NCBI GenBank assembly: GCA_030159075.1
Contig: BROG01000032.1
Span: 442,001 to 506,000 of the forward strand
Origin: Atrina japonica
Lineage: Eukaryota > Mollusca > Bivalvia > Pterioida > Pinnidae
DNA length: 64,000 bases
Direction of reading: 5' to 3'
Shown: positions 25,569-38,230 of the stretch, piece after piece
Layout: each line of letters starts with the position of its first letter
How positions within the stretch are numbered: the stretch's first letter is position 1
Translations under genes and position numbers: made by a program
The notes under the pieces: model-generated
The model's input: the letters and a program-made list of their open reading frames with translations, nothing else
Databases searched by the model: none
What the model was told of the DNA's origin: nothing

Positions 25569-25700
25569 GTAATGGTTACTGTGTATATCAGATCAGGTAG
25601 TTCAGTGTGTAGATTAGCTGCATGGATTGCAGGAGGCCTGGGGTTGAATACCAGTCTGGCCTTGCATTTTTTCCATACCTGTTACAACGGGCACCCAACT
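25569..25700 (+). mobile_element. tRNA-derived SINE (family C), copy 1
   Basis: AGTTCAGTGTGTAGATTAGC (A-box-like) precedes GGGGTTGAATACCAG (B-box-like). It then runs TCTGGCC, CATTTTTTCC and CCTGTTACAAC, the tail being shared with copy 2. Confidence 0.6.
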
Positions 25701-25802
25701 AAATAACTCGTGGTGTAGTTATGAATCTTGTTTGAGATTTCAATAAGGAATGAAATCTCAAAAAGATGGGAGGAAGAGTGTAGGTAATGGGGATTAGGTA
25801 TA

Positions 25803-25905
25803 TGGTGGCCCAGGGAACTCAGATGGTAAAGCAGCCGCAAAGATTGTGGGTGGGTGGGTTTTAAACCCCGTCTAGCCAAACACTTTTTCCTCCCTGTTAC
25901 AATTT
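25803..25905 (+). mobile_element. tRNA-derived SINE (family C), copy 2
   Basis: GGGAACTCAGATGGTAAAGC (A-box-like) and GGGTTTTAAACCCC (B-box-like) are followed by TCTAGCC, ACTTTTTCC and CCTGTTACAA. The tail matches copy 1 about 210 bp upstream. Confidence 0.6.
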
Positions 25906-27334
25906 TAAAATATTAAACAGAGAAGGACTTTAAGCAGTGGCAGTATCTACACCATTTATACATCTGTCTTGTCCATACACACATCACACAGATAAGGCAT
26001 GCTTTCAGATATCAATATTACATTGAGAATTTCAAAAGTCTTCCAAACACCACTGGTGAGAGATGACTTTCTAAATTAAGTGCAGAATTACTATAAAAAC
26101 AAGTGTTATATTATACACCTGTTCTACAGTACAAAACTGACTACACCTGTGATGTGTAAATATCCACCTGAACTTCACGTCTGTGGCATGACTCCTTAGC
26201 AATACGTAAAGTACAGGTTACTGACTTCTGGACCAAATCTTATTGTTTACCTCCGAATGAATTTTTACGGTGTATGAAGTAAATATAAATATTTTCCTAG
26301 GTTAGATTTCAAAACTTCGTATCTAAGGAAGACCTTATTTTTTAACCAATGTTTATGAAATGGGGCAGATCTCTATGGCAGATCTCTAGCTAAGACAAGC
26401 ACAGCTATCTTAGGATTGTATAAACTTCAGGTGACATTCGAATTCCTTAAATTAACCTGACAGATCATAGCGGTCATTGCTTTCTACAAAATGTTTGTGA
26501 CAGCAGGTAAAAAAAAATTATGAATTAATAAAAAGGACATTACACTTGATAAAAAACAAATAGTTCATTTATAAGATACTTGCTCTATGTAAATTTTGAT
26601 ACCACGATGGTCTATGTTCTTAATGTCACATCTGAGAAAGGTATGAAAGGTAAAGATACCAGACAACATTATAATGAGAAAAATCCTTCGAATAAAATAT
26701 TCAAATTGAAAAAAAATAAATTTCAGAAAATGTATGTATACATGTACTTACATGTAAACAAATATGTTTTTAATTATACTTAAAAAAAATATGTTGAGAT
26801 TGTAAATCTGGGTTGCTTTTAAACTAGGAGGAAGCTAGATTGGCATGTTCTACGAATTGTTGATAAAGAGGTATTATTTAACAATTTAACCTTATCTCTC
26901 GACAGCGAACAAAGCTTTCAGAAGATTAAGATCCGACACAGACAGACAAACACTTGTCACATGCAATATGTACAATACAACCAGAGCAGCGAACCTTACA
27001 CCGTCAAGTACAGTAAATTCTATTTGTTTACATATAAATTTACTGCAACCAGTAAAAAACAAATCTGTATTATCGTATAGATATTTAGTTTCGCAGGCAC
27101 TCATTTTTGACACGTTACAGAAAATGAAATCTATTTCATGAGGTTCATCTGTAAGGTTATGAGTACATGTTGAAGTTAAAATCATCTTAATGATGAGAAC
27201 AAATATCACAACATCAGTCAATAGGGTAAATAAACAATGGAAAAAAAAAACCACTAAAAAGTAAACAGAGAGGAAATTATGACAAAGTCTGTCAGTTTTA
27301 CATAAGAGTAAGACAGTTCTAAGTTATTTACATA
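25906..27334. other. Unique AT-rich sequence
   Basis: No supported gene. A 120-codon minus frame at 26892-27254 has a hydrophobic start but no recognisable family, promoter or splice signals; frames of this length are expected by chance in AT-rich DNA of this size. Confidence 0.4.
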
Positions 27335-27814
27335 TACAGTAATACCTGTGTTCAGCGGACAGTTGCCGGACTAATCAAAGGGTCCATTATAGAGAGGTGT
27401 CCACTGAATGACTGATGACCATTCACTGCTAAAACATTCAAACGTATAATCAACGCGATCGTTCTTGTAATCAACTGTTACGATGCAAGGCAAGGAAATA
27501 AATATCAAGCAAAAACACAAAATAAAAGATTGAAAGATTGTTTCTCAAGACAGAAGTTGGGGCATACAGCTTAGTGAGAAATTGCCTGTTTCAATGGAAG
27601 CCAATCATAGGAAGACTGTCTGCTAAGGTTAAAAATACAGAAATTATGCATACTGGGGTAAACAACTTTGTTGTCCGGGTAAGGGAAGGGTCCATTTCTT
27701 TAAAACAGATGCTAGTAGCATTATATAACAATGTAAATCGGGACCTAGACAAACTGTCCGTTATCGGAGGATGTCTACTGAATTAAGGTGTCCGTATTAG
27801 CAGGTTTTAACTGT
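27335..27814. mobile_element. 480-bp pogo/Tigger-like non-autonomous element
   Basis: The left end TACAGTAATACCTGTGTTCA then GCGGACA is mirrored by the right end TGTCCGTATTAGCAGG then TTTTAACTGT, pairing over about 26 bp with mismatches. Internal GGGTCCATT and TGTCC words recur inverted. The internal 82-codon frame at 27538-27786 ends at the right terminus and shows no transposase motif. Confidence 0.65.
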
Positions 27815-29155
27815 TCAGAGATACTGCCTTTCTGAAGTTAGAGATAACCAAAATCATCTTAATTCAAAATCTGACCAAACTTAACAAGAGTAAAACACCA
27901 AGAATTAATAAGGCCTTGAAGAATCCAAGTTAAGTTCTGCAGTTTCAGTTTCTATGAATATATAAAGTTTATTTCTAAGGGGAAAAGAAAGAAATAAAAC
28001 CAGCAACATTTACATTTCATACAGGAGTTTGATTGAACTTAGGGGTGAACTACAAAGCTGTCTTATTTTTGAAACATTAGCGGTAGATAATAATGGATTC
28101 ATGAAACTGTATACCCCTTTCATTTTCACCATTTTTTTTCTTTACATGAGGGGGAAAATTTACACTTAAAGCGAAATTTTCAAGCAAAATTATTGCGTGG
28201 AACTATATATGCCATCCATGAGGCTATGGTGATTTAGGGGGGATTTAAACACAGGGTGAAAATGTTTTCTAGGGTAAATGGGTCTTAATAACCAAGGGCA
28301 AAACTTTCCAGTCATACAGGCATCTATCTTCATCTACAAATGTTAAAAGAGTACACACAATATACTTGTAATGTACATTTTGTAATCTTAATATTCTGCA
28401 CATCTAACGTACACATAGTAACAATGACCATATCAATCTTGCCATTAGTCAGCTCCCGTTTTTGTCACTATCAATGAACGATAAAAATGCACGAAAATGA
28501 TAAATTAAATCACTCATGGAATTTTACAGATGAATGCACCTCACACTGTGCATTGCTGCAATCCAATAAATGCATAATGCACACGTAATTAAATAGCGTG
28601 ATAAAGTACTAATTAATTTGATATCTTGTTCTACAAAACTACAACAGGGAATAAAGGAGGTTACACTATGACAACTTGAAGTGTTACAAACTGCATCAGA
28701 TTTTCTAAACAATAATCGAAGGGGCTTTTTAGGTAATCCTGATAAAGAGAAAATCTGGTGTGGTTGTTTTTAGCTGCACCTTAAAGATAAAATGTACAAA
28801 GTAATCATCATTGCTCTATCCAGTTATATTAACGTAATTTGCTGGTTAGCGTTGATAGAAAACAATAACATAAACAAAAGAAACACATCTATTCAATAAA
28901 CTTATTGATTCAATAAACCATATCTTTCTGTCCAATTCAGGATTCAAGGAACAATGACATTGTATACGTCCATAAAGTCCAAAGTCTATTTCTATTTCAA
29001 CATTCCCTTAGTCTACTCCTGATTTGGCAGCCACATACTTAGGTCCCTAAAAAATCCATTCCAACAAAGATTTTTGTCCAAGTTCTAATTTGAACGATTG
29101 TGTTCAATTTTGGCAAATGACCTTGGTGTCCTCTTAAAAAAAGTTTTATCTTAAT
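27815..29155. other. Unique AT-rich sequence
   Basis: No gene seen. About 28510-28640 (TGCATAATGCACACGTAATT and neighbours) is of mixed composition but unsupported as a functional element. Confidence 0.4.
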
Positions 29156-29159
29156 ATAA

Positions 29160-31770
29160 TGTATAGTGTGCCCAGTAAAATATAGCACTGTTGTAAAATG
29201 GAGCAAGATGTAAAATATACAGTAAAATACAGCAATACTGTAAACTGGAGCAAGGTGTTAATATATAATAAAATACAGCAATACTGTAAAACTGGAGCAA
29301 GGTGTTAAATATATAGTAAAATACAGCAATACTGTAAAAACTGGACAGTAAAATACAGCAATACTGTAAACTGGAGCAAGGTGTAAAATATATAGTAAAA
29401 TACAGCAATACTGTAAAATTGGAGCAAGGTGTTAAATATATAGTAAAATGCAGCAATATTGTAAACTGGAGTAAGATGTACAATATGTACCATAAAATAC
29501 AGCAATACTGTAAATCGGGGCAAGATGTACAATATGTACCATAAAATACAGCACTACTGTAAATCTGGGGCAAGATGTACATTATGTACTATAAAATACA
29601 GCAATACTATAAATCTGGGGCAAGGTGTTAAATATATAGTAAAATACAGCAGTACTGTAAAACTGGAGCAAGGTGTTTAATATATAGTAAAATACAGCAA
29701 TACTGCTAAACTGGAGCAAGGTGTTTAATATATAAGTAAAATACAGCAATACTGTTAAACTGGAGCAAGGTGTTTAATATATAGTAAAATACAGCAATAC
29801 TGTTAAACTGGAGCAAGGTGTTTAATATATAGTAAAATACAGCAATACTGTTAAACTGGAGCAAGGTGTTAAATATATAGTAAAATACAGCAATACTGTA
29901 AAACTGGAGCAAGGTGTTAAATATATAGTAAAATACAGCAATACTGTAAAACTGGGGCAAGATGTATATTATGTACTGTAAAATACAGCAATACTGTAAA
30001 ACTGGAGCAAGGTGTTAAATATATAGTAAAATACAGCAATATTGTAAAACTGGAGCAAGGTGTTAAATATATAGTAAAATACAGCAATACTGTAAAACTG
30101 GAGCAAGGTGTTAAATATATAGTAAAATACAGCAATACTGTAAAACTGGAGCAAGGTGTTAAATATATAGAATAAATACTGTAAAACTGGAGCAATATAT
30201 AGTAAAATACAGCAATACTGTAAAACTGGAGCAAGGTGTTAAATATATAGTAAAATACAGCAATACTGTAAAACTGGAGCAAGGTGTTAAATATATAGTA
30301 AAATGCAGCAATATTGTAAACTGGAGTAAGATGTACAATATGTACCATAAAATACAGCAATACTGTAAAACTGGAACAAGGTGTTAAATATATAGTAAAA
30401 TACAGCAATACTGTAAAACTGGAGCAAGGTGTTAAATATATAGAAAATACAGCAATACTGTAAAACTGGAGCAAGGTGTAAAATATATAGTAAAATACAG
30501 CAATACTGTAAAACTGGAGCAAGGTGTTAAATATATAGTAAAATACAGCAATACTGTAAAACTGGAGCAAGGTGTTAAATATATAGTAAAATACAGCAAT
30601 ACTGTAAAACTGGAGCAAGGTGTAAAATATATAGTAAAATACAGCAATACTGTAAAACAGCAATAACTGTAAAATACAGCAATACTGTAAAACTGGAGCA
30701 AGGTGTTTTAAATAGTAAAAATACAGCAATAGTAAAATGGAGCAAGGTGTTTAATATATAGTAAAAAACAGCAATACTGTAAAACTAAGCAAGGTGTTTA
30801 ATATATAGTAAAATAACAAATATGTTAAAACTGGGGCAAGATGTATATTTGTACTGTAAAATACAGCAATACTGTAAAACTGGAGCAAGTGTTAAATATT
30901 AGTAAAATACAGCAATATTGTAAAACTGGAGCAGGTGTTAAATATTAGTAAAATACAGCAATACTGTAAAACTGGAGCAGGGTGTTAAATATATAGTACA
31001 AATACAGCAACTGGAGCAATGGTGGTAAAATATATGTAAAATACAGCAATAAAACTGGAGCAAGGTGTAAAATATATAGTAAAATACAGCAATACTGTAA
31101 AACTGGAGCAAGTTTGTAAAAATATACAGCAATAAAATATAAAATGGAGCAATATATAGTAAAATACAGCAATATTGTAAACTGGAGCAAGATGTACATT
31201 ATGTACCATAAAATACAGCAATAGCAACTGGACTGTTGAATATATAGTAAAATGCAGCAATATTGTAAACTGGAGTAAGGTGTGTTAAATATATAGTAAA
31301 ATGCAGCAATATTGTAAACTGGAGCAAGGTGTTTAATATATAGTAAAATGCAGCAATATTGTAAAACTGGAGAAGGGGGTTAAATATATAGTAAAATACA
31401 GCAATACTGTAAAACTGGAGCAGTTAAATATATACTAAAATACAAATACTGGAACAAGGAGCAAGGTGTAAAATATATAGTAAAAAATACAGCAATACTG
31501 TAAAACTGGAGCAAGGGTGTAATATCAATAATATAGTACTGTAAAACTGGAGCAAGGTGTTTAATATATAGTAAAATACAGCAATACTGTAAAACTGGAG
31601 CAAGGTGTTTAATATATAGTAAAATAACAGCAATACTGTAAAATCTGGAGCAAGGTGTTAAATATATAGTAAAATACAGCAATACTGTAAAACTGGAAAG
31701 AGGTGTTATATAAGTAAAATACAGTATAAAAATACAGTACATTATGTAACCATCTGCAATAGTAAAACTG
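29160..31770. repeat. 48-bp minisatellite array (about 50 units)
   Basis: The unit is GTAAAATACAGCAATACTGT, AAAACTGGAGCAAGGTGTTA, AATATATA (48 bp). The centre (29.7-30.6 kb) is homogeneous; the right third (30.7-31.8 kb) is full of 1-20 bp indels. A variant with GGGGCAAGATGTACATTATG recurs near 29170-29620, 29960, 30330, 30835 and 31185. The minus-strand frame stays open because 48 is divisible by three, giving a FYSIAVFYYIFNTLLQ-type repeat with no sign of being coding. Confidence 0.95.
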
Positions 31771-32119
31771 GAGTAAGATGCACAATAATTAACAATAGTG
31801 ACAAAATGTGTATATCACAGTATTGTTTATTCTTTGACATCTAAAGCAAATCTGGTGATATGTACTTTACAATTTATGTTTAAGTCTACAATTAACCCGA
31901 AATATAATTAATAAACATCAGAAACAGAAACAAAAAAAAACCAAAACAAAAAAACCCCACCAAAAACAAATATAAGTAAATCCTTCACCTAACTGTAACA
32001 AATACAAACATTTTACAACTTTTCTTACTTTTATTCTTCATCTTAAGATACATCTATATATATATACATATATACATGTAACCGGGGGGCTATATAATAT
32101 ATTAGCCCCCCACATTTGT
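31771..32119. other. Unique AT-rich sequence
   Basis: No gene seen. An A/C-rich run is at 31925-31965, and a TATATATATACATATATAC stretch is near 32055. Confidence 0.4.
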
Positions 32120-32272
32120 ACAAAGATATACATAGGCGTCGAAACCAGGGGGGGGGGGGGGCTTAGCCCCCCCCCTTTTTTGCAAAGATAGACATAGGTG
32201 TTAAAAACTGGCGTGTGTATGTGTTTTAAGTTGGTTTTCCTCCCACTTTCAATTTGCTTCCGATGCTGATGT
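32120..32272. repeat. Dispersed repeat with G-run/C-run hairpin
   Basis: A G-run at 32148-32161, CTTA, then a C-run form an inverted repeat. The flanks CAAAGATAGACATAGG, GTGTGTATGTGTTTTAAGTT and CACTTTCAATTTGCTT match 18694-18795. The upstream GGGGGGCTATATAATATATT then AGCCCCCC at 32086-32111 is a second related hairpin. Confidence 0.7.
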
Positions 32273-33355
32273 TTTTATATATATATATATATATATCAAT
32301 TATATCAATACAAAACTTACCAGGCTGATCTCTGTATCAAGTCAATTGTTGTATCTGACAAGCTTAAGGCCTCCTTGTTCAGTAATTAAATTAAATTCTA
32401 ATTCATCAAATGTCCATGAACTTAGATCTTACTTGAACTGAAATTCTTGCATAAATAAAAAAAATATAACCTAAAGCACTGTTATCTAAACTAATTAATT
32501 CTACAATCAAATTAGAAAAAATAAATGTGTCTAGAATGAGATATCAGGAAGGCAAAGCAAATAAAATGACTGCTTTTATTTATGAGTTAAGGTTTACAAA
32601 TGTACCTGGTCAGTGGAAAAATAATAGCATTGCCCACATCCTTCCTTGCTCAATAACAAAAGGGCAGAGAAAGCTTTACAGGTCACCTTAGCCCTAACTG
32701 CACACACCCCTCACCCAACCCGGACCATGGGGTCATGAACTACATATTTGTTTACCCTGGTGCTGTTACACATCTCGATCCAGTGGTTTCTGAGAAGAAT
32801 TTGAAAATGTTCAATTGCTAAGGCATGTCCTAGTTGGTGACAATGGGTCAAGTGGGTCACTTGGTTTACTCAGGTGATGTAAAAACAAGATAAATACAAG
32901 ATATATCTGTGCAATTAGTATGTATGTATGTATGTAAGCAAAGGTATGGACTCCATACAGTTGTCATTCTAGCTACTACATGTACATATAGACTGGCAAA
33001 AATTAATACCAGGAAGTAAAACAGAACATTTTATTGCTATGGAGTATCCAATAAAAACCAAGAATAAAGAGAAATCTTTTAAATCTATTTTTGTATAAAA
33101 ATAATGATAAAGCTTTTATAAAAAATAACATGCAGGTGTCCAAGAATAAATTATTATATACAAATAGCAACAAACCTCAGGAACATACACCAGTTAATGT
33201 GAATAATTCATATGTTCGTTAGACAAAAACTTTGTTTTATTTAGAGATAAGGAGCTTTTATGTGGAGTTGAAATTTCATATCAAAACTTTATTACACAGT
33301 ATGAAAATCATTAATCATGTAAAAAGTAAAAATGCATATCATCTTCACTTTATCT
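32273..33355. other. Unique sequence with fragments of a dispersed repeat
   Basis: A TA microsatellite lies at 32276-32297 and GTATGTATGTATGTATG near 32920. The segment 32670-32885 (ACAGGTCACCTTAG, GGGTCACTTGGTTTACTCAG) resembles, from memory, a common bivalve dispersed repeat. No exon was seen. Confidence 0.4.
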
Positions 33356-33358
33356 TTA

Positions 33359-34232
33359 TATGCCCCAAATAACTGGTATTGTTTTTTGGTCTGTTCTATC
33401 TGTCTACATGTATGCCCCAGATTACAGGTATTGTTTTTGTCTGTTCTGTCTATGTCCCAGATTAAAGGCATTGTTTTTTGGTCTGTTCTATCTGTCTATG
33501 CCCCAGATTAAAGGTATTGTTTTTTTGGTCTGTTCTATCTGTCTATGCCCAGATTACAGGTATTGTTTTTTGGTCTGTTCTATCTGTCTATGCCCCAAAT
33601 TAAAGGTATTGGTTTTTTTTTGTCTGTTCTGTCTATGTCCCAGATTAAAGGTATTGTTTTTTTGGTCTGTTCTATCTGTCTATGCCCAGATTAAAGGCAT
33701 TGTTTTTTGGTTTGTTCTGTTCTGTCTATGCCCGAGATTAAAGGTATTGTGTTTTTGGTCTGTTCTATCTGTCTATGCCCAGATTAAAGACATTGTTTTT
33801 GGTCTGTTCTGTCTGTCTATGCCCCAGAGTAAAGGCATTGTTTTTTGGTCTGTCTATGCCTAGATTAAAGGTATTGTTTTTTGGTCTGTTCTGTCTATGC
33901 CCCAGATTAAAGGTATTGTTTTTTGGTCTGTCTATGCCCAGATTACAGGTATTGTTTTTTGGTCTGTTCTGTCTATGCCCAGATTACAGTTATTGTTTTT
34001 TGGTCTGTTCTATCTGTCTATGCCCCAGATTAAAGGTATTGTTTTTTGGCCCATTCTATCTGTCTATGCCCCAGATTACAGTTATTGTTTTTTGGTCTGT
34101 TCTATCTGTCTATGCCCAGATTAAAGGTATTGTTTTTTGGTCTGTTCTATCTGTCTATGCCCAGATTAAAGGCATTGTTTTTTTGGTCTGTTCTATCTGT
34201 CTATGCCCCAGATTAAAAGCATTGTTTTTTTT
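33359..34232. repeat. 45-46-bp minisatellite array (about 20 units)
   Basis: The unit is CTATGCCCCAGATTAAAGGT, ATTGTTTTTTGGTCTGTTCT, ATCTGT. Variants lose one C, lengthen or shorten the T-run, or drop the TTCTATCTGT part. Frame shifts between units show it is not translated as a whole. Confidence 0.95.
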
Positions 34233-35615
34233 CACTGTAAATACTCATAGCCAATCACAAACTTTTATCAATCATCAGAATCATACACACTATAAAAGTC
34301 ATAATGACCTAATATTTTAGATCTTTCTTACACAGATCAAAATGTGTCTACACAAAGTTAATGACTAGGTAACAGTGTTATACAGTTGAACTACCTTACA
34401 AAATCTCACGTCCTTCAGTTCATATCTAGATCCGAGTGGGTTTTTTATTTAGATGTATTGTGGTTAGTTTATGTAATTATTGTTATTCATCCAATTTACC
34501 AGCAGGAAAGGAAGATTTACTTTAAGTATTGTGTTGTCTTCCAGACTCTCAAAAACTTCCTGGACAAACACAACTGGGGCATTCAAAAGTATTATACAAC
34601 CACAAAGGGGCCATGTTTGATTTTAGAGACCAATTGTGGTTATAAAAAGGATGATTGAACATTGAAGACACAATAAACACATTTCATCAATAACAAAGAC
34701 ATTGGAAATAATAATCCTTCATTAGATCGCTGCCAATCCCAAACCTCAGAGCTCATTTTGGTCAAATATGCTCGGTGATAGGTACCTTTAGATCTGACAG
34801 GCTTAAGCCCCCAAAATGGTCGCTTTATTCTTCTTAATATGTCATAAATATACTAAAATACAGCAAACAACCCCAATCATGATACGCTTTCCATTTGCCC
34901 GACAAAAACAATATTTTGGTGACATCAATACTTCTCATTTTTCTGACTGCCGACATAATTTTTTGGTACTTGGTTGTGACTAATTTCACAAAATGTCAAA
35001 TAGTTGTGAATTTTAAGCTGACCACAAACATTGCATGATGATTTACTGGCAATAGTCTGTATTGCTACATGCCCAAAAAGTACACACAGTCTGTAAATGG
35101 CCTGTTTACACTGTAACCGCCCACCATTGTAAAATTGCAACACAAACAGATCTTTTTACGTTGAATCAGGTGGTAAAGTAATTGAGGTTATTTTATTACA
35201 ATACAATACAAATAGGAAGATTGACTTGACCTGTTTGTACTCAAACCATAAAAGCATATAATCACATACTTCCGGATTTCTTACAAGGTTTTTCTTATAG
35301 AGAATACCTAGAATGTAAAGTGAATATACAAAGTGAAGACGGGTCAAAATCTGGGAATTTACAACAATCTGCGTCTCTGTAAAACTTAAAATGTTAAGAT
35401 GAAAAAATACAGTAAACTACAGGTAAATCCCTATCTACCATTTGTAAGTTCCCTGAAATATCATATTTTACCCAAATATTATATTTGACAAATTCAGTGA
35501 AAATATACTTCTAAAATCTGATACTTTGGTTACAGTGAAAACATCTATATAGATATAGTGATGGAAATTGATTTACATGAAAAGTTGACCTTGAAAACTG
35601 ACCGAACAAAGTGCT
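34233..35615. other. Unique AT-rich sequence
   Basis: No supported gene. The minus frame at 34925-35143 has four Cys but no matching splice sites or known motif. Confidence 0.4.
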
Positions 35616-35619
35616 TATA

Positions 35620-35860
35620 AGAAATACAAGAGGCCCAAGGGGTCTTGAGGCATTAACCCGGCAAACATGGTCACTTATGCAACTGATAATTTCTGTTTAC
35701 TTAGATTCCTTGACCTTTGACCCATGACCATGAAACTTCGTCACAATGATCCTTAGATAACTCTTTAAAACTTTTTCATATATCTTGTTTACAAAAAGTC
35801 AATCAGTTTTGAGTTGATAAGCCATTTGTATATGGATAACCAGCTAAAGGTTCCTTACTG
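35620..35860. repeat. Dispersed repeat (AAGAGGCCCAAGGGGTC type)
   Basis: Begins ACAAGAGGCCCAAGGGGTCT and later has TTGACCTTTGACCCATGACC and GAAACTTCGTCACAATGATC. I recall this order as a frequent dispersed repeat in scallops and oysters; part is shared with 23760-23850. Confidence 0.55.
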
Positions 35861-36087
35861 AACATGTTTCAATTTCTTTCTTAGTCTTTTTAGATACTGC
35901 TGTAACTAACATGTATACCAAATTTATATAAAGAACCCTTATCATTGTTTTATGAGAAGAAGATTTTTAAAGATGCAGTTTTGATACTTTTTTGCCTCTT
36001 TTGAGTCCCACTACAGGATCAAGCCCTTTTTCATATACTTTAAGCCCCTTGAAAGGAGCAAGTTTGAAGTCAAATTTGGTTGGATTC

Positions 36088-36976
36088 AATCTATATCTCA
36101 AAGCTTTCACAACAGTGGTTTATTTAAAGGCTTCCACAACAGTGGCCTACATGTATCTCAAGGCTGTAAAAAAAGTGGTCTATCTCAAGGGTTTTCACAA
36201 CATTGGCCTATCTCAAGGGCTTTCACTACAGTGGACTAACTCTTGAGCTTTCACCACAAGTAGCTTTCCTCAAGGAAATCACAACAGGGCTTATCTCAGG
36301 GCTTTCACAATGGTGGCTTAACTCTTGGTTTTCACAACAGTGACTTTTCTCAAGGCTTTCACAACAGTGGCTTATCTCAAGGCTTTCACAACAGTGGCTT
36401 ATCTCAAGGCTTTCACAACAGTGACTTTTCTCAAGGCTTTCACAACAGTGGCTTATCTCAAGGCTTTCACAACAGTGGCTTTCACTTTCACAACAGTGGC
36501 TTTATTTCAAGGCTTTCACATCAGTGGCTTATCTCAAGCTTTCACAACAGTGGCTTATCTCAAGGCTTTCACAAAAAGTGGCTTATCTCAAGGCTTTCAC
36601 AACAGTGGCTTATCTCAAGGGCTTTCACATCAGTGGCTTATCTCAAAGGCTTTCACAACAGTGGCTTATCTCAAGGCTTTCACAACAGTGGCTTATCTCA
36701 AGGCTTTCACAACAGTGGCTTATCTCAAGGCTTTCACAACAGTGGCTTATCTCAAGGCTTTCACAACAGTGGCTTATCTCAAGGCTTTCACATCAGTGGC
36801 TTATCTCAAGGCTTTCACAACAGTGACATGTCTCAAGGCTCTCATATCAGTGGCCCATCTCAAGGCTTTCACATCAGTGGCTTATCTCAAGGCTTTCACA
36901 TCAGTGGCTTATCTCAAGGCTTTCACAACAGTGACATGTCTCAAGGCTCTCATATCAGTGGCCCATCTCAAGGCTA
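36088..36976. repeat. 27-bp minisatellite array (about 32 units)
   Basis: The unit is GGCTTTCACAACAGTGGCTT, ATCTCAA (27 bp, nine codons), read as AYLKAFTTV in one plus frame and SQGFHNSGL in another. A 90-bp block ending in GTGACATGTCTCAAGGCTCT, CATATCAGTGGCCCATC occurs twice near 36825 and 36928. The 5' part (36088-36350) is more degenerate. Confidence 0.95.
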
Positions 36977-38230
36977 GTTTAACCATACACATAATTACAA
37001 CTATTTCACTTTTGAGCATTACATTTGACTTGTGTTGTATCTGGTGCCTACCAAATCCAGTAAGCTGTTATGAAAACTTTGCTTACTGGTATATACGATA
37101 GTGTTTCTATAATGTATCAACAGGTATATGTACAAATGTAGTTTTCTACAGGCTCTTCCTTTTAAAGTTCCTACAAGCAAGGAGTTAAAGCACAAGCACA
37201 ATCCTATAATTTTAGTTCCATTTGACATGCACATTATATTTACAATTTCTATAACTACATTGTGTCTATATGCAGGTGACGAAGCAATTATTTTGAAATT
37301 GAGAAATTTAAATTGTATGTAAACCAGGTTCACATCTACTTTAAGGAAAAGATTTGATCAGCTTTGACGTGTTATCAGATCTGAATTCTAGGGTCACTGT
37401 TAAAATAGAAAGGTTTTCTGACTATTATCTTGATAAACTATATCTTGTACATCTGTGGAACTACCAGGTGTATATTGGGATATTGTGAAAACATGTACTG
37501 TATCAGTACTGTCCCACACTTAAGTGGCCAACTTTGATAGGGAAGGTCTTCAAAAATCGATCTTTGATTATCCTCCTCCCTTATGTGTCAAACTGTCAGT
37601 ATAGATACATGTAATATTCCACACGAGTATTCTCCTTTTTCAAGGTATATCTACCTTACTGATTCCTTTCCCCTCCCCATATTTTCCAATAATACTATAT
37701 CTGTCCCTGTTCCAGTAACAGTTGACACTTTGACACTGGGGTCCTCTTACAAATGGGAAAAATAGCTCGATTTGGTACTGATAGGGAAGAAATCTGAATT
37801 GAAATTTTGAACACTATGTCAACACACTTAATATTTATTTATGATTTTATTGATTTGATATTTTTGAATGTATCAATCACAATGTTGACTTTAGAAAGTG
37901 TAAATTCTTTATTATGGCAAGTACTGAACAAACAGTCATGTAGATTGGTGATCATTTCATTGGTCTTATTATATTCTTGGGCAATTATTCAACTTATATA
38001 GAGAGTTTGCCAAAATCCATGAATTGACACAAATGGGATTTTTAAGTCAAATTATGGTGGAAAAAGAAATGAATTGCCATTGGGAACGGCTCCCTTAAAT
38101 GGACCCAAATCAACCTGAAAAAATATATACCTGAGTAACAATTGCCACCTATGATAGTCTGGTATCTCATCTAAAATCTAGCTTAGAACCTTCTACTACC
38201 AATTAAATGTTTAACAACCAGAGTACTAGA
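36977..38230. other. Unique AT-rich sequence
   Basis: No supported gene or repeat. Confidence 0.4.

Noticed and set aside
26892..27254. 120-codon minus frame with a hydrophobic start
   Set aside because: No known motif, no splice or promoter support; one or two frames of this length are expected by chance in 64 kb of AT-rich DNA.
29917..30729. 270-codon minus frame rich in Phe/Tyr/Leu
   Set aside because: It is the complement of the 48-bp minisatellite; frame changes occur wherever units have indels.
36325..37101. 258-codon plus frame with AYLKAFTTV repeats
   Set aside because: 27-bp minisatellite; other plus frames are equally open, and no splice or start signals support it.
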